Shown here: positions 13,168-25,300 of the stretch, piece after piece | Layout of the letters: each line of letters begins with the position of its first letter | Position numbering within the stretch: position 1 is the first letter of the stretch | NCBI GenBank assembly: GCA_947623455.1 | Contig: OX392529.1 | Coordinates: 53,649,186-53,713,185 of the forward strand | Direction: 5' to 3' | DNA length: 64,000 nt | Source: Mimachlamys varia | Lineage: Eukaryota > Mollusca > Bivalvia > Pectinida > Pectinidae | The notes under the pieces: generated by a model | The model's database searches: none | The model's input: the letters and a program-made list of their open reading frames with translations, nothing else | What the model was told of the DNA's origin: nothing | Translations under genes and position numbers: made by a program

Positions 13168-13356
13168 ATGTGGATTGTAACAGTAATTGTGTCGGCACTA
13201 GTTTTGGGGGTGGTACGGGCCCAAGCTGGTACAGAAGCTGAGGGCGTACAGTTTTTGGAAGAGTACAATATGAAAGCTGGCATGGTTTATAACAAAAATG
13301 TCAAGGCTTCATGGAATTATTACACCAACATCACAGATGAAAACCTCGAAATAATG
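13168..13356 (+). CDS. ACE-A exon 1: signal peptide and N-terminus
   Basis: ATG at 13168 opens [16 protein letters not shown], a typical secretory signal, probably cut near AQA. The mature start has [19 protein letters not shown] and NYYTNIT, matching the first helix of M2 peptidases. The in-frame sequence upstream has no ATG, only codons such as GTG, so this methionine is the natural start. The donor is ATG|GTAAGA; the exon ends in phase 0 (63 codons). Intron 1 is about 14 kb. Confidence 0.88.
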
Positions 13357-16300
13357 GTAAGATATTCGTTCTAATTTATACACAATTCTAATGTAGTTAA
13401 ATCTTTTCATGTAATAATATATAGTTTTTCTTTGTTCTATGGTTCTCATTTTATCGCTCAATATTATTTGTAGCGGTTTTTGGTCCGCTTCTTGTTCTTC
13501 AACTAAATATATCTGTATCGGTTAAACACAGTAAGCTCAATTTTGTCGGAAGTTTCATAAAATTATAGAAAATATAAAAGTAGCCGAATTTTGTCAGAAA
13601 TTTCATAAAGCTATTGAAAATATAAATTAAAGAAGCTATCGCTGTTCTCTGTTCTAATTTACTTTCTTCTGTTAATTTTTATCACAGCACAGTATTGGCC
13701 CATAAACGCCTTGGCATAGTTTATTATCAATGTGACATTCCTTTCTGATAATAAAACAATGCCTGATAGAACACAGGTGGTCTTGTTCTATCCTAATTAC
13801 CATTATCTTAATGGGCATGCCATAAAACATGGTCTATTCTGGTTTGGTCTTGTCCGGTGTTAATTATAATCTCGATTCCCACTGCCTCGATATCTAAGGG
13901 TTACGCTCACCTACGCTCTCTTCACCCCTGGAACCATACTCGATATCCAGGGGTTACGCTCATCTACGCTCTCTACACCTCTTGAACCATCCTCTATATC
14001 CAGGGGTTACGCTCATCTACGCTCTCTACACCCCAGGACCCATCCGTGATATCCAGTGGTTACGCTCTCTACACCCCTGGAACCATCCGCGATATCCAGG
14101 GGTTACGCTCATCTACGCTCTCTACACCCCTGGAACCATCCTCGATATCCAGGGGTTACGCTCATCTACGCTCTCTACACCCCTGGAACCATTCTCGATA
14201 TACAGGGGTTCCGCTCATCTACGCTTTCTACACCTATGGAACCATCCTCGATATCCAGGGGTTACGCTCATCTACGCTCTCTACACCCCTGGAACCATCC
14301 TCGATATCCAGGGGGTTACGCTCATCTACACCCCTGTAACCATCCGCGATATCCAGGGGTTACGCTCATCTACGCTCTCTACACCCCTGGAACCATCCGC
14401 GATATCCAGGGGTTACGCTCATTTACGCTCACTACACCCATGGAACCATTCTCGATATACAGGGGTTTCGCTCATCTACGCTTTCTACACCTATGGAACC
14501 ATCCTCGATATCCAGGGGTTACGCTCATCTACGCTCTCTACACCCCTGGAACCATCTTCGATATCCAGGGGTTACGCTCATCTACGTTCTCTACATCCCT
14601 GTAATCATCCTCGATATCCAGGGGTTACGGTCATCTATGCTCTCTACACCCCTGGAATTATCCTCGATATCCAGGGGTTACGTTCATCTACGCTCTCTAC
14701 ATCCCTGGAATCATCCTCGATATCCAGGGGTTACGCTCATCTATGCTCTCTACACCCCTGGAACCATCCTCGATATCCAGTGGTTACGCTTATCTACGTT
14801 CTCTGCACCCCTGGAAATTGTCATGACAAAACTGAAGGCGCAAATATAGCAGTTTGATTGGCCTTGGGTAGCAAAATCCTGAGCAATTGCTATAGGCTAA
14901 TAACTGTCGTTTTAAGATTTCAAAGGAGAAATAACCGATTGCAAAGACTGTAATTTTTTACCGTTATGTGACCGATAGATTCTTTGAAGAACATCAAAGG
15001 ATCGAACTTTTCCATTCCCCTCCCTCTCAATAACAAGGTGGCGCACAAAGAGCCTTCAGCTTTTCCATGAAATATTCCAGGGGTGTAGAGATCGTAGGTG
15101 AGTGTAACCTCTTGATATCGAGGATGAAGTGAGCGTCGAAGATTGAATTCCTTGGTCGGTCTCTCACACCTTCGCCTTTTCTGCATCCCTAAAAATCGAC
15201 TTATAAACGCGTCAAATGTCATTTAGTCATTTAGTAATCAATATTACGATTTTGTAAGTTTGTATATAAATCATGTAACAGCTTTTTCGTCAATGCATCT
15301 TTTTTGACCGTTTTATAAAGTCTCTGACATCTGTATAGCGCAAAATATTCTCTTCAGTTGTTTTCATGAGAGGTATTTTTCATTCTTTCAGCAATCATTT
15401 GTCAACATTACTTAACAACACAATAGTTTATAGTGATCAAATGTGAAGAAGAGCGAAACAAAATGTAAGAGAAAACCGAGTTAGCAGTCAAAGGGCGAAA
15501 TGTGACTACGCAAAAATGTCCTTGTATATAGTATTATAGTATTATACATATATAATAGTTGATGTTAGTCTTGTGTCTCTATGTAGCGTCAGTGTCATGT
15601 ATGTACATACATACATACAAACATGTTTATATTAAAACTGACAAATGTTCTTAAGCCGCAGATGTAGCCCAAGGGTGCGGGTAACGTACATGTGTACTAG
15701 TAAATTCATCAGTGGTGTATTGTCTCTGTTGCAGTTTTGCTGTAAAAATTGTCCGTGCTGTTTCTCCTACAATATAATTAGTAGTAATTAGTCACCGGAA
15801 CTTCATATTTAGGGTATGGGTTCACCTTGGGGAGGAGGTATGTCCTAAATAAAAATTAGATCCCTCTGACCTATATTGTGACCTTTGACCTACATAAAAG
15901 AAAATCAAATTGGCAATGTTCAGCTCTTACACTATTGGAACTTGATACTTAGGGTATCGGTTCATCTTGGTGATGCAGTGGTTCATGTATCAAAGCAGGT
16001 CACTCAGACCCTCATTCTGACCTTTGACCTACATAAAAGAAACAAAATTGTTTTAGTTCATCTCTTGCACCATTGTTCACTGGAACTTGATACTTGGGGT
16101 ATTGGTTCATCTTGGTGATGCAGTGGTTCATGTATCAAAAGCAGGTCACTCAGACCCTCATTCTGACCTTTGACCTACATAGAAGAAACACAATTGTTTT
16201 TGTTCATCTTGGTGATGCAGTGGTTCATGTATCAAAAATATAGATTCTTCTGTCCTACATTTTGACCTTTTATCGAGACCAAAGAAACAGTATTACCTGA

Positions 16301-19300
16301 CTCTGTCTCCTACATATTTAGTCACTGGAATTTCATATACTTGGTGCCCTGTGTTCACTTTGACGAGGTGATGTGACATGCATATTAAGCAGGTCTCTCT
16401 GACCTAAATTTTGACCTTTGACATACATCAAAGAAAAATTATGTCAGAGTTTTATCTCGTACACTATTAGCGTTCTCATTGGTCATGTTATCACATTCGA
16501 TGAGCGATTGCAATTCGTCGAATCGCCTTGCAATATAATATATGGATATGCATTTACAAACATATACACGGTATCTTTTATGGATTGTTAAGCTTATATA
16601 AATACACAGAATAATTGCATTATGTACCGATAACGATCAGCTTATGGCCACTGACTTGTCACGTAACTATTGGCACAACAATAAGGTTTTTATCGATTTA
16701 TTGTCTAACGAGTTTTATTATGTACTTGTTTTACAACAATTATGAAACAAGCTATAGACCTTATATTAATAACTCTTGTTGGCCTGGATGTTTACGCGCG
16801 AGGGGTCTTATTGTGGGAGGAAACCGGAGTACCCAGAGAAAACCCGGGTGACCCCATACCATTTTTCATCCGGTCGGGGAATCGAACCCCGGCCGCCTTG
16901 GTGGAAGACAAGTGCGCTATCCACTGCTTTACCCGACCTCCAACCGCTAGTTGTTACCCCCCCCCTCTCCAACGTTAAGTTTAAAATCATCACAAATTTA
17001 AGATGATTGATTTCATCAACGGATACATAATCAGCTCTTTGCTAGATATATAAAAAAGTGACTTGTCGGTTTCAAGAAAATTGATTATTGACACTACTGA
17101 TCGTTTCCCCTTTCCCTGTTAGAACGCAAACGCATATATATATGAACTATTAACTTGATTACAGGAACCACAGGGACCTGATAATTCAGTACAGCTAGTT
17201 TTGGACATTTTACTTTTTTGATTTTAGATAAGTTTTCGATAAAAAATACCCACTTGAACATTAAGGGGAGGATTTTTTTTTATTGATAATTGATCTAAAT
17301 ACCCCAAAAGTGTAAAATTACTCCAAACACTAGAAGTAGTTTGGGTGTTAAACTAGCTGTAACAAATTCACAGGTCCCTGTGATAGGAACAAGTCGAGGC
17401 CAGACCACATTCGGCTTTTAGTATGACATGTAATTGTTAATCTAGCCAAATGTTAAAGATAAAGGAGAGGGGAGAAGGTGAACGACTCATAGTTACAATG
17501 ATAAGACCGTCTTTGTTCCATCAGTAAGACAGACATTATCAAGAGGAATGTTATAGGAATGTTTACAGAGATAAACTTCAATGTCAAAAACCAAAAACTA
17601 AAATTCAGCAAAGAAAATAAAACAAGGAATAACGAAATATATTATTTCCAAAAAGTGCACTTTTATTTTATGAATAAATAAATGCATGCTCTCCGAGCAA
17701 GGGACTGCGTACCAATTGTATACCCGATGGCGTCATTTCATCACGAGAGAAATATATTGTATATATATTTGCAATACCGAGCCGATTCAGTTTTCACAAA
17801 AACAACAACTATTTCTATTTTGTTTTTGTTATATCTATATAAACGTCAGACCCTGTTAGTGACTATCTCTAACAGAGGGAAATTTATTTTTCGATATCAT
17901 CAAGATGAGCTGTCTGTTGATGTTTCTTATCTTAGCTGCATGGTACCAACCACACAGGTCGAAGGATACGAACGGAGAGTGACCAGAAATCTAACACGTG
18001 AGATCTATAAATATACAAATGTTTGTGTTGGTAGGCGCGAATCTGACCTCTTTTGAAAGAACTTTTTAAATACGATCACATTTATACATTTTTTTGAAAA
18101 ATGGGAATATGTTTCAAGGTCATTTGTTTATTTCATTCATGTGGAAGGTTTTTTTTTAAATTCAAAAACGACTTACGTGAGCCTAATCCTGAGAATTATG
18201 GCTCCTTATTCAAGGTCGAGCTAATTTGCATGTCATTACTCTATAAACTAGATTCGTATTGTCTCACTGACATATAATTCATACACCAAAAACCCTGACA
18301 GTACATACAAATAAGGTCTCTACAACCTTCGTGATGAATTCATTACAGTGCGTATAACTTCAGTTTCGTAATAGTAATTTGCATGGTAGGTGTACACGTC
18401 TTGCCGTGCGCGTAATGATAACGACTTTGACATTCCCCTTTGGTTTATCGAATCTCATTTTAAATTGCGTTGCAGGCAATATAGTGTAAAATCGATTAGA
18501 ATTATTATAGATATGGTGAGAATAAGGTTTGAAATAAAATATGTGATTTAAAAAGGATTAAATTAAAGTTATGATATTAAAAAAAAATTAAAATTTAAGA
18601 AATTAAAGATATGATATTAAAAAGAATTAAAATTAAAGATATCATATGATTTAAAAAAGGGGGTTAAAATTAAAGATATGAAATGTACGGTGGCTGATTT
18701 AGGACATTCAAAGGATATTAGTATCCCGTTATATAACCAGTCAGCATCTCGTTACTACGACCCAGTATCTCATTATAATGAGGTAGTATCTCGTTATAAC
18801 GACTTCTGATCTCGATATAACGACTTCTGATCTCGTTATATAACGACTTCAATCTAGTTGTAATATCTCGTTATAACGAGTTAGTATGCCATTATAACGA
18901 GTAAGCATATTGTATTAACGATATAAATGTATTGTTATATAACAACTTAGTATTTTGTTATCGTTATAATGACTTGGTATCTCGTTATAACGAGTTAATA
19001 TTTCGTTATAACAGCAACCGCACCGTATAAATGAGTAGAATTCAATAAAAATATTAAGCATTCATACAGTTCATGAACGCAACGGAATGTTAAAATATTA
19101 TAAAAGTTCTTGACTTATTTTCCCTAAGCTGTTGAAATTAATCATGATCTAAATGATTCACTTTTAAATTAATACAACGGCAATACAATTTTTACATGAC
19201 ATGGTAACTGTTTCTTTGGTCTCGATAAAAGGTCAAAATGTAGGACAGAAGAATCTATATTTTTTGATACATGAACCACTGCATCACGCATATAAGTTTG

Positions 19301-22300
19301 TTTTCTTCTCATGTGAAGATGGTGACGTATGTTTTTCAGCACGAGCGGATGTGACTGACGATGGCTACCTAAGTATTTTGTTGTTTAATTTTTCTACGTG
19401 CTACATGACTAAGATTACATGGAAAAGTCACAATCACACCATTAAATTTACTGATGCGTTTGTACCCAGTAACGCTTCCTGGCGTGCGATACTTATAAAG
19501 CGTATTTAACCAACCCGGTTTAATTTAATCGGATTTTGAAACAGTTCATCCTATTTTTTGACCGAATTGACGCATGTCTAATCAGTAGACAATTACACGA
19601 ACACGTGTCCGTACGTCTCTACGACGTAGTCTGATGTAATTTTTAATTTGTTGTCCAAAAACCAAGCCCCCCAGTTTTTACAGAGTGTTTTTCTATCTGA
19701 ATTTTACTACTGGCCTAATCTCCCCCTATAGTCTCAAACATCCAGGTGATCAAAAGATTAGAGTTATAATATATTTATTTAAAAAAAAAATCAATATCAG
19801 TAAATTTTTTTAAATAATTGTATAGAGCTTTTTGTGCCTGATGCCAATGAATATATTATATAAACTCGAACAATAACTAACACAACATTATACTTATAAA
19901 ACAACATTTTTTTCTTTACAGTCGGATTTCGTTATTGCGTATTGACATTGCGTATAAATACCTATGTACTAATTTATACGCAGTCAGAGTTTACTAAACT
20001 AAAACAAGGGAATATGTAACTATTTTATGAAAAATAGATAAGAGCCGGTTTCGAACACAAGCAACAGTTTCTCCAGTACATTTTTTAAAGGCCCAATATA
20101 CGTAATTTCAGGGAAATTTTCGTGATTCTGAAAAAATCTGAAAAAAAATCCAGTTGATAACCATGCAAATATAAGCCTAAAACGAAGTAAACATGAGCGG
20201 TAACTAATAAGAAACTCTGGACAAAAAAATCCAAAGAATTGAAATTAATTCAGGTGGGGCCCACTTCAATAATAAACCGAAGGTAGAAGACGGTTCTTAA
20301 TGGACGCGTGTTTACAAATAGCGTGTTTCAATTGCTGCTGTACCGGTAACCGCGAAAGAATTCATCTTGAATATTGCTGATATCAGTCAATCTATAAATA
20401 TAATAAGTTATTAGGCTTGATTTTCGCTTCAAGTTTTGCCGAAAGTTACGTATATTGGGCCTTTAAAAGGATATTTCCTGGTGTTTTGTTATGACGTTGA
20501 GCATTGATGTATACATTACATTAATACACCACAACATCAGGAAGCGAGAATGTGAAATGTTGACATGATTGTAACTTGTCAATAGTAATAATAACAATAT
20601 ATCATATGACCATGGTTTATATCATAATTAACATATAAAAAAATATTCCGGATTAAACAATCTATGCTGTGTATACTTTTCACATATGGTATTTCAGTTA
20701 TGCAAATTCTTTTTATAACAACGTTTTTAAAAATCATCAAATTTGACATTTGACATTGTGAACGACAAATCAGATGTCAAACTGAATGACACAATTGAAT
20801 AATAAAAGTGTTGTAAAGACATTAATATGTATATAAATTTCTTACCTTTATTTACGTTGTATATAAACATTATGAGATCGTTGCATTATTTATTGGACCC
20901 ACTGACAGCAAGCGACAGCAATTATGCTGTTAAGAAACACTTAGCATTTAATTTATACTGTACTTGTTACATGGTTAAATTGCCACCAGTTTGTGACATT
21001 GTGACGTCATTTCAGCTTTACCATCGTGCTCCTGATATATGCATTTCGTTTCGTGAGTTTTCGGTCTAGCTTTTATGTTGACCTAGTGAGTTATGCACGG
21101 GAGTGGAGTACATGCATATGTTCATCGACGACTTCGTATCACAACAGTATACATGTATTTTTTTTTAATTCTTATTCCATATCATCTTATTGTCATCAAA
21201 GTTTAATGTTAATGTTTTCTGATGTAGAAATGAAATGTGTATTTTTTTTTCGTAGAAGACGCGGAGGATGTGTGGGTTGAAATTACGAACATTCTGAATA
21301 TAAATATTTGACATACATTGTTGTACACGAACTTGTCTTTGCTAATTATAGAGATGATAAATCTATTCATGAACCTTTGTTGTTTTTGAATACTTTGGAC
21401 ATGTTATTATTACTTATGTTCGAATGAAGAACGAAGGAGAACATGATGTATATTTATAAACCTGCTTTAGTTGGCAATCTTTGCATACCGAGGACTATAA
21501 AGTCCCCTGAAATTAAATGTTTCAATACTGCACAATTGACTTTTTTCGCGGTATAGGAATTTTCGCTTATTTCGCTGGCATTAAATCTCCGCGAAAACAA
21601 TTATCCATACGCGAATATATAATTAACACCACTTAAACTCTACAGTGTATGATAGTATTGTAGGTACTCCGTGCAAAACAGCATGGCTGCAGCGCGAAAG
21701 TTTCACATTGTGAACAGCTTGGAGCCTAACTAAGCGTAAATTCCACTCGCGAAAATTTTTGCTTTTACAGAATGTGGAAGCCATTCTTTCTCTTTTCTAC
21801 ATTTTATTTCTACCCAAGCGTCCGTCTTACCTGCGGTGATATTGAGGACAAACACTCAACAACTTTGACGGAGCAATCGTGATAACGAATTGAGAGCATT
21901 AACGTAGAAAATAATATTTGCATGTCCCTCATTTAAATATACCACGGTTTTAACCCTTTAATCAATATTCTTTTCTTGACCGCCTGACCTTGTATGACAT
22001 TGCCATCCAATCATTTCTTCGTTTCCAATGACGCCTTGATTCATTGGTTACAGTATCTCTATAGCAGCATGTTTAATTATATTTGATTTTATATCCAAAA
22101 TTATAACGAGTAGAATAGGATACAGTTTCCTTACTGGAAATTGACGTAATGCATTTATTAAGTTCATGGTAAAACTACACTGTGCAATAGATATACACTA
22201 TACTGTAGAACTACACTATACTGTAGAACAATCTGATTAAAATACAGCTCCTTGTTCTCACTCCGTTTTACAAGGATCTGACAACATCCCATAAGAGGTC

Positions 22301-25300
22301 ACGGTGACGTCCAGATGACCTTTGTCGCCTCTTTACCTAACACTAAACTAATTTTCCAACGACCTGTCATCTTGCAGCAAGCCATTTCGTCACATAATTC
22401 CACATGAACTTTTTGGTGACGAAATGACTAAACGACTAAAAGCTTTGTCGCCTCAAAAATTCACTGTCAAGATTCTGTCAGTAGTAATTTGATTGGCTAA
22501 TGCGAAAGGTCATCGGGACATGACCCTCTATGGGATTATCTCAGATCTTAACGCAGCAGAGAGAAGTTTTTACGGAATGGCGCGGAGATCAAGTTATGAT
22601 TTTAATCAGATTGACTGTAGAACTACATTCATACACTAACATGTATATATGGCTCCCTTAGTACGGTGACATGAAGGCTTGTCTTTCTGAAGCAGTCATA
22701 TTCCCCCCGAGGGCGTATACGTAGATATCAATACCTACACTGTACTGTTGAAATACACTTTCGCTACCTTGTTGGCTTAATCTCGTGTCTTCTCATTTTC
22801 GGTTTTCTGTTTAGAGAGATTTTACGAGATGTACGTGTTGTAACTCCACCAAAGCAATGCAATTGCCAAAGTTATTTTGTGACCATTATACTTACATAAA
22901 AGCACTTTTGTCATTTTTGGCCAAACACGAAGTAAAAAATCATCTTAAATGTCTTTGATAATAAACATCTTATTGGGATGATGATGTTTTCCTCCAAAGC
23001 GCATGCGTTTTAAATTTGCCCTATACCATAGTAATTATATTGCGTTGCTATGCAAAAATAACTAACATATATGGTATTTTGGGACAGTTACTATGCAGAA
23101 AAGAAACTCATGTGACAACAACAATTCTTTTCTATGAATAAACACAGAAATGAAAATATCTGAGCGCGTGTCAAATATTAATTTGTTGGTTGCACGCGGA
23201 GACTTTTTTAAAAACCTGAAAGAAATTATTTAGTCAAATTCTTTCAAAGTGGTCTGTTTTCGACCATATAACACACAACAGACGATATTCATGTGCTTAT
23301 AGTGGATATTTGAGCGGTAACGCCCCTAGTCGTTTGGCAAAACAACAATTGTATTGGGTGCTTCATCATTTATGATATCAATAAAGTATACCCGGGGATA
23401 GACTGACGTTGTACCACTGAATTTATGGCAGTAAATAGGATACTTCTGAAACCATTTTGTTTTTCTCACGGGAGTGGGCCCCGAAATAAAACATACCAAA
23501 TGAAATAAACATTTAAGCTGTAAATAGAATAGTGAGGGATTACGAGTTCACATACCACTTAAATATTGATAAGCGGGCATATTCGTCTCATACTTCTATT
23601 TAACGTTGTAAATTTGATTTAATACTGTGTAGGGTCCCATCGGCAAGATATTTCTGTGAGTTAGCTCTCTAAAGCCGGCAAAATATCTGTGCTATCATAA
23701 GGAGGCAGATACCCCAACATACCCTGCGTCCGGCACACATACACAAACGTACACTTTGTACCCTGCGTCCGGTATACATACATAAACATGATCTGCGTCT
23801 GGCACACATACTCAAACACACCCTGCGTCCGGCACATATACAAACACATCCTGCGTCCGGTACACATACACAAACATACCCTACGTCCGGCATACATACA
23901 CAAACATACCCTGCGTCCGGCACATATACACAAACGTACCCTGCGTCCGGTACATATACACAAACGTACCCTGCGTCCGGTACATATACACAAACATACC
24001 CTGCTTCCGGTACATATACACAAACGTACCTTGCGTCCGGTACATATACACAAACGTACCCTGCGTCCGGTACACATACACAAACATACCCTGCTTCCGG
24101 TACATATACACAAACGTACCTTGCGTCCGGTACATATACACAAACATACCCTGCGTCCGGCACACATACACAAACATACCTTGCGTCCGGTACATATACA
24201 CAAATCTACCCTGCACCGGTACACATATACAAACATATCCTGCGTCCGGCACATATACACAAACGTACCCTGCGTCCGGTACACATACACAAACGTACCC
24301 TGCGTCCGGCACATATACACAAACGTACCCTGCGTCCGGTACACATACACAAACATAAACTGCGTCCGGTACACATACACATACATACTCTGCGACCGGT
24401 ACACATACACATACATACTCTGCGACCGGTACATATACACAAACGTACCCTGCGTCTGGCACATATACACAAACGTACCCTGCGTCCGGTACACATACAC
24501 AAACATACCCTGCGTCCGGTACATATACACAAACGTACCCTGCGTCCGGCACATATACACAAACGTACCCTGCGTCCGGTACACATACACAAACATAAAC
24601 TGCGTCCGGTACACATACACATACATACTCTGCGACCGGTACATATACACAAAAGTACCCTGCGTCCGGTACATATACACAAACATACCCTGCGTCCGGT
24701 ACACATACACAAACATACCCTGCATCCGGCACATATACAAAAACATACCCTGCGTCCGGTACATATACACAAACGTACCCTGCGTCCGGCACTCATACAC
24801 AAACGTACCCTGCGTCTGGCACATAAACACAAACGTACCCTGCGTCCGGTACACATACACAAACGTACCCTGCGTCCGGCACATATACACAAACGTACCC
24901 TGCGTCCGTTATATATACACAAACGTACCCTGCGTCCGGTACATATACACAAACATACACTGCGTCCGGCACACATACACAAACATACCCTGCATCCGGC
25001 ACACATACATAAACATACCCTGCGTCCGGCATAACTACACCAACATATCCTGCGTCCGGCACACATACACAAATATACCCTGCATCCGGCACATATACAC
25101 AAAAATACCCTGCGTCCGGAACACATACACCAACAGACCCTGCGTCCGGCATAACTACACCAACATATCCTGCGTCCAGCACACATACACAAATATACCC
25201 TGCATCCGGCACACATACACAAATATACCCTGCATCCGGCACACATACACAAACATACCCTGCGTCTGGCACACATATACACAAACATACCCTGCATCCG

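Noticed and set aside
13982..14857. Open frame of 291 codons with repeating [11 protein letters not shown] peptides
   Set aside because: It is the translation of the amplified FB-element arm; overlapping frames are also open.
16871..16938. tRNA gene on the minus strand
   Set aside because: Boxes A and B are good, but the anticodon loop is abnormal and a conserved SINE body follows directly, so it is a retroposon.
19201..19509. Frame of 102 codons with some protein-like composition
   Set aside because: Its first quarter is an inverted copy of the DR1 repeat, and I recognise no domain in the rest.
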